A DNA stretch of 64,000 bases from the NCBI GenBank assembly GCA_964544055.1, contig CAZJAA010000002.1:62001-126000 (forward strand), given 5' to 3'. Shown here piece after piece: positions 26,289 to 36,171 of the stretch; the stretch's first letter is position 1, and each line of letters opens with the position of its first letter. Made by a program: the position numbers and the translations under genes. Below the pieces are notes generated by a model, which was given only the letters and a program-made list of their open reading frames with translations, was not told the DNA's origin and ran no database searches. The DNA comes from SIG299 sp964544055 (GTDB lineage: Bacteria; Bacillota; Clostridia; Lachnospirales; Lachnospiraceae).

Positions 26289-27491
26289 TTATAGCAGGGA
26301 TAACAGTTTTTCAATTTCTTTACTTTCCGTCATCTGCCGTTTTGCTGCCATTTCCCCATATTTTTTTGATAAATCTGCATCGGACAAAAGTTTGATAACA
26401 CCACTACAGATATCTTCCGGTGTGAGTTCGCACAGCAGTCCATCTACTCCGGAAATGACCAGTTCCCTGTTTCCACTGCAATTTGACGCCAAAATTGGTT
26501 TACCAAGTATCTGTGCTTCCTGAATCGCAACACTCTTTCCTTCAAATCTTGTGGCATGAACATAAATATCCGCCTGTTTCAGATAAGGATATGGATTATC
26601 TACCGCACCCGGCAGATAAAAATCCTGTTCCAGATTCAGTTTTTTAATCAAAGCTTCCAAACCGGCACGCTGATTTCCCTCACCCAGAATATACCAGCGT
26701 GCGTTTAGTCCCTGTTCTTTTAAAAGCTTCATTGCCAATATGGACTGAGCAAAATCTTTTGGTTCTGTCAAACGCCCTACCGTTAAAATGCGGATTCCAT
26801 CAAAATCATCAGAAAAACCGTCGGGCTTTTCAGCCAGATTCAAAATCCGCTCCCTATTAATAATATTATAAAATACTTCTGTTTTTTCTTTACACTCCGG
26901 ATATACCGAAAGAAAAACCTCTTTTACGGCATCAGAAATTGCAAAAATTCTATCATAGTCCAGATAACATTCCTGATCCATATAGCGGGTATATCCTGCC
27001 ATCCGATAATCCGTATGATAAAAAGCAACTTTCTTTTTCGCCTTAACATGGTCCATCACATAATAAGTGGAACCACCTTCCAGATATGCCACGGCCAGAT
27101 CGTATTCTTCTTCCAACCGGTCAGCACCATCCGATATTATCCTCCACAGCAATTTATCCGGCTGTATTCTTTTTTTCTTAATCATGTCGAACAACAGCTT
27201 TGTCAGATACGGCAACAGTCGGAACAAGTTTCCGCATATAAAGCAGGCTCGCAGCGAGGTTTTCATCAAATGACGTTTTCCCTTTGCCGTCAATACCGAA
27301 CAACTGTCAAACTTTTTATTTAAAATATGTACACTTTCCGGTACCTGTTGCAGCATATCTCCCTGCCCGGACAGAACAAACAGCGAAAGCTCCAGCTCTT
27401 CCTTTTTCTGCAGACAACGCAACAGCTCCAGCAAAGCCATTTCTGCTCCGGCACGATCCATGGTATTTATCACAAAAAGAATCTTTTTCAT
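26289..27491 (-). CDS. GT4-family glycosyltransferase
   Basis: 400 residues, GT-B fold. INTMDRAGAEMALLELL starts the acceptor domain; ILTVGRLTEPKDF, YILGEGNQRAG and the E-x7-E segment FEGKSVAIQEAQ define the donor domain. It overlaps the DUF2304 gene by 4 bases (ATGA), so translation is coupled. Confidence 0.92.
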   Translation of the reverse strand: MKKILFVINTMDRAGAEMALLELLRCLQKKEELELSLFVLSGQGDMLQQVPESVHILNKKFDSCSVLTAKGKRHLMKTSLRACFICGNLFRLLPYLTKLLFDMIKKKRIQPDKLLWRIISDGADRLEEEYDLAVAYLEGGSTYYVMDHVKAKKKVAFYHTDYRMAGYTRYMDQECYLDYDRIFAISDAVKEVFLSVYPECKEKTEVFYNIINRERILNLAEKPDGFSDDFDGIRILTVGRLTEPKDFAQSILAMKLLKEQGLNARWYILGEGNQRAGLEALIKKLNLEQDFYLPGAVDNPYPYLKQADIYVHATRFEGKSVAIQEAQILGKPILASNCSGNRELVISGVDGLLCELTPEDICSGVIKLLSDADLSKKYGEMAAKRQMTESKEIEKLLSLL

Positions 27492-27877
27492 TCGTTTTCC
27501 CCTTGCTTCAGCTTTTTTTCGAGTTCTTCCACACGTTTCAGCATCGAATAATTTTCATGATTTAATAAAGAAACCTGCACTGCAAGCTCATGATTTTTTC
27601 GTGCCAGTTCGGAAAGCTTTGTACTGACATAAAAAGCCGCACAAAGAACTGCTATAGCAGACACTATAATCAGGAGCAAACCCATTTTACTGACATAGGC
27701 ACTGATGCCATATGGGCGCAAAAACACACCAGCAATAATGCAGACTGCGGATACCAGCCCCCACGCAAGGCAGACACTTTCTGTCATTTTACGCTTTGCC
27801 AGGGAAGAAAAGGTTGCTCCCATAAGTACAATGCCTGTTATTATCATAAAAATTCTTAAACTATCTCCTACTGACAT
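27488..27877 (-). CDS. DUF2304 small membrane protein
   Basis: 129 residues: three hydrophobic segments (about 7-25, 36-54, 63-85) followed by a coiled coil (KLSELARKNHELAVQ, then KRVEELEKKLKQ). DUF2304 proteins lie beside polyprenyl-phosphate glycosyltransferases and are thought to assist them at the membrane. It overlaps pelG by 10 bases and the GT4 gene by 4. Confidence 0.75.
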   Translation of the reverse strand: MSVGDSLRIFMIITGIVLMGATFSSLAKRKMTESVCLAWGLVSAVCIIAGVFLRPYGISAYVSKMGLLLIIVSAIAVLCAAFYVSTKLSELARKNHELAVQVSLLNHENYSMLKRVEELEKKLKQGENE

Positions 27878-29364
27878 TTTTGCCTTCCTCTTTTCTTCCT
27901 TTTTCTTTTTGATTCCTCCAATAGGGCATATCGGTCAAATACCTTATTGGATGGACAGGTACCATTGCCTTTTTTCATGATATTACCATTACAGAAGATA
28001 TGAACATCCAGATTTTTTTCGATCAATCGCAGGCGTGCGTAAGCTATGGTAAAACCTGCCAGTGCACCAAACACGAGTCCCAGACCGTACCATACCGGCT
28101 GCAATTTGGATGCAAGAATGGATGCTCCCAGAGTACTTACTACCATTCCAAAGGAAGAAAGCAGTGCTCCGTTTAAATCATTAAAATAGTATTCAAAAAT
28201 AATTGCTGCGCTAAGTACAAACCAGATAAAATAACCAACTGCAAGACACGGATAAATCTGCAGCACCAAGCCCTCAAAACCAAGCTGCGGAAGGAACAGC
28301 ATAAACAAGAAAAACAGGATAATCGAGATAACAAACTGTACACGCACCAGATGAATCAGCTCATTAGACAACTGATAGAACATTCTTTTTTTGGCGTTGT
28401 CGATATCCATGCCTCTTCCACCGATAACAGCTTCCGAATAACCGTGGTATCTTTCATTGAAATACATTTCCACACGGGAAATGAAAAGAACGCTGGCTGA
28501 AATATTTGTTATCATGGCAATGCAGGATGCCATATCGTATGCCGGTGCACTGACAAACGTATCTGCCACCACCATCTGCAAATCTGTTGTCCAGAAAACA
28601 AAATTATGAATATACAGTCCCAACATACAAAAGAAGTTGGCAAAAATAAGCTTCCAATATTTTGCCATAAATTCGAATACCGGCTTATAGCGTTTACTGC
28701 TACTGCGGAAATAGCTTTTTAATAATGCCCATTCCAGACTCGCGATAACAGAAAACCCGATTACCAATGACAAAAGCATGGCATACGTTGTTCCCATTTG
28801 GAGCAGATAGACAAAAACAAGAGAGCAAAGTACCGTAACAATCATACCTATCAGGAAAAACCAGGCAATCTTGGTGAAAGCTTTACAGATTGCCAGATAC
28901 ATCATGGAATAAAATACAATCACCACGATAATATAAGAGCAATAGCCAAGAAATACAAACGCCAGAGGCACGCCGCCCTTTAAGTATTCGTAACAGCAGA
29001 ATGGAATTGCAATCAGGCTGCTGAACAAAATATTCAGCAGGAGTCCGACGGAGTAACATGGCAGAATATCATCGTACGTTTCATTATAAATGACATCCGA
29101 CAAATATCTTGACAGTACTGCATTAAACGGAGATGCCGTAATCAGGGCAAAAATGAAAGAATACAGTACAGTCATGGAATAAAGTTCTCTGGATGCATAG
29201 CCTAATTTGGACGTTCCGAGCAGCAAATCCATCAACATGATTGCAGCAATTACCACAAACATCGGAAGTACCGTAATTACAGTACTGTAACCGGCACCAA
29301 CCAAGGTGGTGAAAATTGTTCTTTTGTTGTAAATCCGGTTTAATCTTACACCAATTCCAGCCAT
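27868..29364 (-). CDS. pelG: Pel exopolysaccharide transporter PelG
   Basis: 498 residues with about 12 membrane segments. It begins MAGIGVRLNRIYNKRT, as PelG proteins do, and is a member of the MATE/Wzx superfamily. It would move the polymer or cooperate with PelD/E/F at the membrane. It lies 2 bases downstream of pelF, the conserved order of Pel clusters. Confidence 0.92.
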   Translation of the reverse strand: MAGIGVRLNRIYNKRTIFTTLVGAGYSTVITVLPMFVVIAAIMLMDLLLGTSKLGYASRELYSMTVLYSFIFALITASPFNAVLSRYLSDVIYNETYDDILPCYSVGLLLNILFSSLIAIPFCCYEYLKGGVPLAFVFLGYCSYIIVVIVFYSMMYLAICKAFTKIAWFFLIGMIVTVLCSLVFVYLLQMGTTYAMLLSLVIGFSVIASLEWALLKSYFRSSSKRYKPVFEFMAKYWKLIFANFFCMLGLYIHNFVFWTTDLQMVVADTFVSAPAYDMASCIAMITNISASVLFISRVEMYFNERYHGYSEAVIGGRGMDIDNAKKRMFYQLSNELIHLVRVQFVISIILFFLFMLFLPQLGFEGLVLQIYPCLAVGYFIWFVLSAAIIFEYYFNDLNGALLSSFGMVVSTLGASILASKLQPVWYGLGLVFGALAGFTIAYARLRLIEKNLDVHIFCNGNIMKKGNGTCPSNKVFDRYALLEESKRKRKKRGRQKCQ

Positions 29365-29366
29365 AC

Positions 29367-30836
29367 TTACTTCTCCCTGTGTTTTGTAATGTCAAACTCT
29401 TCCTCCGGCCATTCGCAGTGATACCGTTTTCCGAGTTCCTGATAAAGTGCTTCATATTCTGCACGCATCTGATGCAGCTGATAGCGTTTCATCAGACGTT
29501 TGTAACCACACTCTCCCATTGTCTGCCGCTTTGCAGGAGATGTGGCAAGCTCTACAATGGCACCTGCAATTTCAGATACATTCATAATATGAGTCAAGAT
29601 ACCGGCCGTACCAAAGTCATCCTCTTCTCCGTAAATCAGTCCTCGGCAGTTTCCTACATCCGTTGCAATCACGGGCTTATGTGCCGCATAGCTTTCCAGA
29701 ATTGTCAGTGGCTGACCTTCACTGATGCTTGTCAGAATTGTAAAATCCATTCTGCCAAGATATTCCCGGACGTCTACACGTCCGGTAAAAAAAACTCCCG
29801 GAATTGCCAGCTGTTCTACCAGCTCCAGACATTCCTCTGCATACTCCTTATCTTCATCGCACGGGCCCATAATCCACAGGCGCAGATTTTCCACTTTCTG
29901 CCTTGCATAGCCAAATGCCCGTATCATGGTTTTCACGTCCTTAATCGGTGTTACACGAAGCACCGCTCCCACATTGATATATTCATCTGTAGGGAGCTTT
30001 CCCGGCAATTCCGCAAGGCGACTGGCATCAATACCGTTTGGTGTAATTTTTATTTTTTCTTTTGGGCATCCAAGACCAATCTGCAGGCTTTGTGCATGAC
30101 TATACAGACACGTTACCTGGTCTGCCCTGTCATAAGCAAGCTTCGACATTTTTCGGAACTGTTCGATCCAGATATTTTTATAGACTCCTGCTACCCATTC
30201 TGCCTTTAACAGTTCTTCCTCTCGCTCTCTTGTATAAATTCCATGTTCAGAAACTATCAGTCCACAGCCATACTTCTTTTTTGCCATACTGCCAAGGACT
30301 CCTGCATAGCCGGTTGCCACGCAGTGATAGAGGTCTGCCTTTGGTATTTCCGTTTTCAGCATTAAAAACAACGGCAGATAAATGGACCGCACCGTCCATA
30401 AAAAGTCAGAAAAAACCATTTGCGAATATTTCATATGATAGGATTCCCTGACAATTTCAAAAAAGTCCGGTCCCATCAGCAGGTCATCAATCGACATTTT
30501 TCCGTGCTGGAACATTTCAAACAAAGTATCCCAGTCAATTTTCTGATTAAGAATAATACTCCGCAATGCCTTGTGCTGCTTTTCGTTTAACTGGATTTTT
30601 GCCTTTTCTCTTTTCTGTTTTCGATCCCAGTCAACATCATCCAGATATGCTTCATAGACCTCCGTTACATTATCCGGAAGTTCATACACAAACTTTCCTC
30701 TCTGGGAACGGTCTGCAACAATTGCCAATATGATAAATTCAATATTTGGAAAGGACTTAATGATACTGTGTATCCAGCCGGATACACCCCCTACCACATA
30801 AGGATAACAGCCCTCTGCCACCAGACAAATTTTCAT
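29367..30836 (-). CDS. pelF: Pel glycosyltransferase PelF
   Basis: 489 residues, GT4 family. The start KICLVAEGCYPYVVGGVSGWIHSII and the C-terminal SEGQPLTILESYAAHKPVIATDVG are close to PelF consensus. PelF uses a UDP-sugar (UDP-GlcNAc in Pseudomonas) to build the Pel backbone in the cytoplasm. It overlaps the upstream DUF2194 gene by 4 bases. Confidence 0.95.
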   Translation of the reverse strand: MKICLVAEGCYPYVVGGVSGWIHSIIKSFPNIEFIILAIVADRSQRGKFVYELPDNVTEVYEAYLDDVDWDRKQKREKAKIQLNEKQHKALRSIILNQKIDWDTLFEMFQHGKMSIDDLLMGPDFFEIVRESYHMKYSQMVFSDFLWTVRSIYLPLFLMLKTEIPKADLYHCVATGYAGVLGSMAKKKYGCGLIVSEHGIYTREREEELLKAEWVAGVYKNIWIEQFRKMSKLAYDRADQVTCLYSHAQSLQIGLGCPKEKIKITPNGIDASRLAELPGKLPTDEYINVGAVLRVTPIKDVKTMIRAFGYARQKVENLRLWIMGPCDEDKEYAEECLELVEQLAIPGVFFTGRVDVREYLGRMDFTILTSISEGQPLTILESYAAHKPVIATDVGNCRGLIYGEEDDFGTAGILTHIMNVSEIAGAIVELATSPAKRQTMGECGYKRLMKRYQLHQMRAEYEALYQELGKRYHCEWPEEEFDITKHREK

Positions 30837-32632
30837 TTTTTAAGCTCCTTCAATGTCAGCGGTTTTACTTCTATTTCAACCACCGCATCCTGTACGGTGA
30901 TTAAATACGCATTTTTTTCCAGTTCCTTATATTCTCCGCCACTGATTGAAATAATTCTTTCATCATGGGTGCGAAGTATAAACCATGCTTCCCCGGAGGC
31001 ATTTTCCACCGACAGGGTAATCCGGTTTTCCTCTCTTTTGTGGGAATAATCCAGATTTAAAAATACCCTTGCCCGGTAATCACTTTCTGATAATGTGGTT
31101 TTTTCCAGATTTTTATTTCGCCAGTAAGTATAAATATTTCTGGACATTCGGTCATACAGCAGCTGCCATTCATCTTCCTCGGTCTGCGGCCATATTGAAT
31201 CATGAACATCCATCAAAACATTCGAATACAAAAGTGCAGTCTGCACACTCCGAAGTTCAAAATCATCCCTATATGTATGCTCTGCTGCATTTCCGGTCAG
31301 TCGCTGAATAGTAACATCATCCGTTAGATAGCCAATCAGTGCATCTCCCGGTTCATATGCCATGCTGACGGTTGCTACCTCAGCCAGCTTTCCCGAAGGC
31401 TTTACTTCTGCTTTTATTTCCGGTAAATTCTCTTTTTCTGCAAAAACAGCCTGATAACGGTAACGGCTGTTCAGGGACTGAAAGAAAGCATTATCCTTCT
31501 CCAACATTTTAGAAAAGGAAGTTCCGGCATCATGATTTAAGGAACGTCCCGCCTCTGCAAATATTCCGCGGAACTGTTGCAGATAAAACTGTACTTCTTC
31601 TGCTTTCGGTTCATATCCATCGGTGTAATCATACTGCGGCTTCACCATGCAGGTCAGGCTCAAATCGCCTGTTTTTGCCATGGCAGAGATATTCGGCCAC
31701 AATATTCCCTGATATACCATTTTAGGTTCTCTGCTGTATATTTTCCGAAGTTCTTCTGCATTTTCCGAGGAAAAATTCGGAAAGTTGTTGATAATTACAT
31801 TCTGTGCATTTACAACCGGATACAAATCATAGGAATTTAACTCATAGAGAAAGGCATTCATTATGCCAAGCCCGGACAGAGATGACATATAGTCTCCGCA
31901 TACGGCAAATACCTTGATGTCCTGATAGCTGTTTCGCCATATCAGGCAGGGAAACGTGTTTTCATCTATTTGTTTTTTATCCATAATGCCAACCATGTAT
32001 ACTTTGGTGCCGCTGCTCGTAAGATACCAGGGCACCGTCAGTTCAAAATCTTGGCGTTTTTCTTCTTCTTCGGTTTTCGCCTCGTATTCTGCTGCTCCGT
32101 TTAAGAAAAATCCTTCAAACAGCCGGATTCCATTTACTGTTACAGCTCCGTCACGAACCTCCTCTATTCCAAGAATATTTTTCAGATTTGGAGAATAAAG
32201 GATATCGGATACCTTGGGCAGGCTGCAGAAAACAATCGGAGCACCAAGTTCTGTCAGCGGCAGGAGATTTTTTGCATTTTTTCCGAGTTCCAGATTTTGT
32301 GCATCTAACAGAATATAATCCGGAATGCCGTCTTCTTTGACAGAATAATCCTCTATCTGTTCTTTTACAAAAAAAGTGCGTCTGGTATAAGTGCACCACT
32401 GCTCCATTGTGTTTGCAAGAGCTGTGTCCGGGTTTCCGAAAAACAGAACAACCTCTTCTTCTCCGGTTGCCCGCCAACGGTTTTCTCCGGAAGGAAGCTC
32501 GTCTTCATCTACAACGAACATATTAACATCATAGATAGTACCCTTTTCTCTTGCGTACATGGTAAAGAAAAAAATAGCACACAGTACAGCCATCAATATA
32601 ACCATACGAAAATAATTGCTGCGAGAAATCAT
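30833..32632 (-). CDS. DUF2194-type extracytoplasmic protein in the PelA position
   Basis: 599 residues. An N-terminal membrane segment (residues ~9-26) is followed by a long soluble domain. The region LGAPIVFCSLPKV, GIMNAFLYELNSYDLYPVVN and SLNHDAGTSF resembles polysaccharide-deacetylase-like folds, and clostridial proteins at this position are annotated DUF2194. In Gram-positive Pel clusters this slot holds PelA or its deacetylase part. A clear NodB His-x3-His motif is not seen, so activity is uncertain. It lies 12 bases after pelE. Confidence 0.75.
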   Translation of the reverse strand: MISRSNYFRMVILMAVLCAIFFFTMYAREKGTIYDVNMFVVDEDELPSGENRWRATGEEEVVLFFGNPDTALANTMEQWCTYTRRTFFVKEQIEDYSVKEDGIPDYILLDAQNLELGKNAKNLLPLTELGAPIVFCSLPKVSDILYSPNLKNILGIEEVRDGAVTVNGIRLFEGFFLNGAAEYEAKTEEEEKRQDFELTVPWYLTSSGTKVYMVGIMDKKQIDENTFPCLIWRNSYQDIKVFAVCGDYMSSLSGLGIMNAFLYELNSYDLYPVVNAQNVIINNFPNFSSENAEELRKIYSREPKMVYQGILWPNISAMAKTGDLSLTCMVKPQYDYTDGYEPKAEEVQFYLQQFRGIFAEAGRSLNHDAGTSFSKMLEKDNAFFQSLNSRYRYQAVFAEKENLPEIKAEVKPSGKLAEVATVSMAYEPGDALIGYLTDDVTIQRLTGNAAEHTYRDDFELRSVQTALLYSNVLMDVHDSIWPQTEEDEWQLLYDRMSRNIYTYWRNKNLEKTTLSESDYRARVFLNLDYSHKREENRITLSVENASGEAWFILRTHDERIISISGGEYKELEKNAYLITVQDAVVEIEVKPLTLKELKK

Positions 32633-32644
32633 CCTTTTGCTCCT

Positions 32645-33559
32645 TTATTGCTGAAACACACGAATCAGTTCCAACGTTGTACTGTCAATTACAATAGAGG
32701 ATTTTTTCAGTTCCTCCAACACCTCATAAAAACGTTCTTTCTGTCCACTGTTGAAGAAATATTTCAGCTGGCAGGTATAGGTGGACAACGTGTTAGGAAA
32801 ACAATACACTGCACGTTCACACCATTTCTGGCAGTTTTCATAGTCTTTTATTTCGAGAAGACGCATGGAAACTGCTTCAAACTGGCTACTTGTCATCCGT
32901 TCTTTTTCCACCTCATACAGTTCTTCGCACACCTCATCCATAATTCTGACATAGTCCACCTGTTCCACGTCAGTAAGCACCTTCTGAACAAGTACGCGGT
33001 TCATATCATCAATCAGCTTTCCGGCATTGATTACCAAATTTCCCTGCCGTTCTTTAATCCGTTTATATTCCTTATGTACCTGATTCCGGAATGCATTTAA
33101 CGCATCCTGTAATACGGAAGCCGCATAATGTGCCGTTTCCGTATCTTCACTGTCCAGTGCCAGAGAAATGGTTGCGAGAGACTTTGTAATATCTCCCCGG
33201 ACAATGTTTATCATCAGATTACGCAGATTATCCGTATCTGCAACCTCAATTGCCTCTTCTAACGGTACCATATTTCGTTCATTGTCTTCATCCGCACGAA
33301 TAAATGTCCGGACTCGTTCCTTGCTGAAAATGACGCCGTCCAGGTCTACCGGCTCATCAAAGAAAGCATGTAGCACCACCTGGGCAAGTCCAAGAAAACA
33401 AACTCCGACAATTGGGCATAGCAGCATGACAGCAGCAAAAATCCATATTGATTTTCTGTCCCCACGCTTTGCTGATGGCAAATTCCAGAACAGATAAATC
33501 AGGACACATAAAAAGTTTAAGCAAAGAACAAGGAAAAAAATTTTCTCTGCACCGGTCAT
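32645..33559 (-). CDS. pelE: PelE-like membrane/TPR protein
   Basis: 304 residues: two membrane segments (about 7-25 and 38-63) and a helical region with TPR-like repeats near the C-terminus (CQKWCERAVYCFPNTLSTY, then ERFYEVLEELKK). Size, topology and position between pelD and the PelA slot match PelE, which forms the inner-membrane complex with PelD, PelF and PelG. Sequence identity to PelE is low in general. It overlaps pelD by 4 bases. Confidence 0.75.
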   Translation of the reverse strand: MTGAEKIFFLVLCLNFLCVLIYLFWNLPSAKRGDRKSIWIFAAVMLLCPIVGVCFLGLAQVVLHAFFDEPVDLDGVIFSKERVRTFIRADEDNERNMVPLEEAIEVADTDNLRNLMINIVRGDITKSLATISLALDSEDTETAHYAASVLQDALNAFRNQVHKEYKRIKERQGNLVINAGKLIDDMNRVLVQKVLTDVEQVDYVRIMDEVCEELYEVEKERMTSSQFEAVSMRLLEIKDYENCQKWCERAVYCFPNTLSTYTCQLKYFFNSGQKERFYEVLEELKKSSIVIDSTTLELIRVFQQ

Positions 33560-35748
33560 ACTATTTTTTCCTCCTGAATTTCTGTTTCAAAACCAATCTC
33601 TTTAAAACGCTGGATAACGTACCCTGCTTCGGATTTTGAAGTATTGGCAAGCAGCACATACATATTTCCGTCAGGCAAAATACCCACATAGTCGGACAGA
33701 CGCAGCTTGGAAGCCAGAAGCTTTCCGTCTGTTTTCTGGTCTTCGGAGGTTGTAAGCACCTTCAACATGGTACACTCCGTAAGTCCTTTGTCGCTTGCTT
33801 TCAAATGGGCTCTTACCAAGGTGGAAAAGGCATCGGATGCCATTAACGCAGAGCCTTCCAGATAACGTTTTTCTTCCAGTGCTTCCATGTAACGATCCGC
33901 ACGAAGAACCGCATTCTGAATTAAGGAACTGATAATGGTTAACAGGTTTGCCTGACCAAGTGTCATCTGTTCCCAGGAAAGTCCCCAGACAAAAATCATC
34001 ATTTCCATGGTTTCATTTTCAAAAATGGCATTTGCCATCAGCGGGTACCGCTCATCCATCTGGCGGTTGATATATACCTTGCCTTCCTTCAGCGTTTCGG
34101 AAAGCTCGCCCATTTCCATGTAGCGAATGGAGTTTCCAAGAGCCTTGCCCTGTCCGGAGGTATAGGAAAACAGACGGGCATAATCTGCATTGGAAACTGT
34201 ATAAATGGCAACATCCTTTGTTTTCATCAGCTTTGCAAGAATTTCGGCCGCATAAAACAGAACCTCTTCTGAGCTGTACTGGTCAAGGGCAGAAGTAATG
34301 CTGTAAATTTTGCCGATACTGTCACTCTGGTTGATAATCTGCGTTTCCAGTGCATCCTTAACACGGACATTACTTGTATGAATATCCTGAATATCCGTCA
34401 ACTGGTCTGACAGATATTCTTTTTCTTCTGCGTTTACTTTCCGGATGTCCGATAACTGGTCTCTCATGTAGCCTACTACCAGTCCCAGAGAAAAGAGCTG
34501 TGCAATCCATACATAAGTATCGGAGTGAACTACAAGTTCAAAGCCGTTTTCCAGGGAAATGCAGGACATACCGTAGCTGAAAACCGACAACACTGCTGCC
34601 AAAAGTGCCTGCTGCTGTCCGTAAAAAATGGCAAATAACAGGACGTAAATCAGGAAAAAGTCCACACGCATATCCAGATTACCAGCTACAAAATATTTAT
34701 CCAGCAGATGTGCCAGACAAAAAATAGCAAGATTTTCTATGTATGGTACTGCTGCTTTTAAAAACCATACTGTTTTTTGGGAAACTCTTTTCCAGAAAGG
34801 AAGCTTTTCGTTTTCCACACGGTAAAACGAAGCACTCTTTTTTCGGATTCTGTCAAGCATTCGTTCAATAATGGTTTTAATATCACAATAAAACGGAATA
34901 CCAAATTCACTGTCATACAGACGGTTGGAAAGTACCCGGCGCTGTCCATCCACCGGACGCGTAATAATTTCTATTTCTTCTTTTTTTTCTGCTGCGGCTT
35001 CCACCACAATTTTGGCAAGGTCATACTCAGAAAATACCTGAGGCGATGCCAGGTTATATACGGCACTGTTGCGTTTTTCTGCTGAAACAAGACGGTGAAT
35101 AAATTCTACAGCATCTGTTTCATAAAGCACGGAAAAACGATTATTTTCCACAATTGTGATGGAATGATTCTGCAGTGCTTCCAGACAGAATCTTGCACAA
35201 ATATTATCAATGTCCTTTTTTCTTTTTGGGATGCTGTACAGGTGATCCAGACGCACCGTTAAAATATCCTTTTCCTGATAAGTTCTGTATTCGGCACAGA
35301 GATTTTCAGCAACTGCCAGTGCCATACTGCGTACACCCTCCGGAGACAACGGCACCTGCTCTATAATGTCTTCTTCGTAATTTCCGGAATAAACCTCATG
35401 GGATGACAAATAGACGAACATACTCTGCTTTTTTCTGGCATAAGCCATAAGTATATTCGTCAAGCTGGAAATATAACGTGCTGCTTCTTTTTCTTCGGTT
35501 TCTGCCGTCCATGTGAAGTTTGTGTCAAATGCGCCCATATAAATTGTAATATCCGGACTGACGCTTTCGAAAATTTCATTTAAGCACGGACTATCATAGC
35601 TAAAATTATAGCGTTCAAATACTTTCTGATAGGAACTTTGTCTGGATTTATTTCCGGTCAGAAGATAAATCCGGTGTCCTTCTTTATTTAGTTTAATAAT
35701 CAGGTTATTAATCAGGCTTCCTGCGCCGCCAATCAACAATATGTTCAT
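33556..35748 (-). CDS. pelD: PelD-like c-di-GMP receptor fused to an SDR/epimerase-like domain
   Basis: 730 residues. Residues ~1-300 are an extended-SDR-like fold (LLIGGAGSLINNLIIKLN, YLSSHEVYSG), but the expected Tyr-x3-Lys dyad reads RSMAL in SPEGVRSMALAVAENL, so it is probably inactive. Four membrane segments lie at ~325-430, then a coiled coil, a GAF domain (~470-610) and a degenerate GGDEF domain. The inhibitory-site motif RLSD (683-686) is intact and PDGNM (692-696) stands in for GGDEF. PelD proteins sense c-di-GMP through this site. The 4-TM/GAF/GGDEF order matches PelD; the N-terminal fusion differs from the Pseudomonas form. Confidence 0.85.
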   Translation of the reverse strand: MNILLIGGAGSLINNLIIKLNKEGHRIYLLTGNKSRQSSYQKVFERYNFSYDSPCLNEIFESVSPDITIYMGAFDTNFTWTAETEEKEAARYISSLTNILMAYARKKQSMFVYLSSHEVYSGNYEEDIIEQVPLSPEGVRSMALAVAENLCAEYRTYQEKDILTVRLDHLYSIPKRKKDIDNICARFCLEALQNHSITIVENNRFSVLYETDAVEFIHRLVSAEKRNSAVYNLASPQVFSEYDLAKIVVEAAAEKKEEIEIITRPVDGQRRVLSNRLYDSEFGIPFYCDIKTIIERMLDRIRKKSASFYRVENEKLPFWKRVSQKTVWFLKAAVPYIENLAIFCLAHLLDKYFVAGNLDMRVDFFLIYVLLFAIFYGQQQALLAAVLSVFSYGMSCISLENGFELVVHSDTYVWIAQLFSLGLVVGYMRDQLSDIRKVNAEEKEYLSDQLTDIQDIHTSNVRVKDALETQIINQSDSIGKIYSITSALDQYSSEEVLFYAAEILAKLMKTKDVAIYTVSNADYARLFSYTSGQGKALGNSIRYMEMGELSETLKEGKVYINRQMDERYPLMANAIFENETMEMMIFVWGLSWEQMTLGQANLLTIISSLIQNAVLRADRYMEALEEKRYLEGSALMASDAFSTLVRAHLKASDKGLTECTMLKVLTTSEDQKTDGKLLASKLRLSDYVGILPDGNMYVLLANTSKSEAGYVIQRFKEIGFETEIQEEKIV

Positions 35749-35754
35749 ATACGC

Positions 35755-36030
35755 TTATTCCCCTATCCGTATTCCGTGTTCCAACAATTTGTTGCAAAAC
35801 AGCTGAACATCTTCTAACGCATCTTTTTGTAATATGCGATATGTTTTACTGATATCCTCTGCTATGTTTTCCAGCGTCCATCCACTTTCTAACTTTTTCC
35901 AAATAAAAGCACCCGTTTCATTTATCATGACCGGAGGCTGGTATGGAATGCCCGGCTGGTTCATATGTAAAAGCCAGTATGTACCGGCGGCATACCGCAA
36001 TTGATAGTCTTTTACCACTTCTCTGCCCAT
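35755..36030 (-). CDS. PqqD-like peptide-binding protein
   Basis: About 91 residues with the PqqD fold: LRYAAGTYWLLHM, NETGAFIWKKLESGWTLENIAEDI and VQLFCNKLLEHGI. PqqD proteins (RiPP recognition elements) bind the leader of a peptide substrate for a partner enzyme. The ATG at 36030 follows GGAAGGAC; a start at 36108 (117 residues) is possible. It is the first gene of the polysaccharide operon, 6 bases before pelD. It is the second PqqD in the window, the first being fused to the HprK kinase. Confidence 0.8.
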   Translation of the reverse strand: MGREVVKDYQLRYAAGTYWLLHMNQPGIPYQPPVMINETGAFIWKKLESGWTLENIAEDISKTYRILQKDALEDVQLFCNKLLEHGIRIGE

Positions 36031-36171
36031 AGTACCATGTCCTTCCCATAGTATGCACCAACCGCACATATCATTCAGATTTTCCGCATTTTTGTGCCGG
36101 TTTTCCATGTTTCCCAGAATATCTGTTTAATTTTAACCAATTTACCAGACATTTGAGTTTATCATAACATA

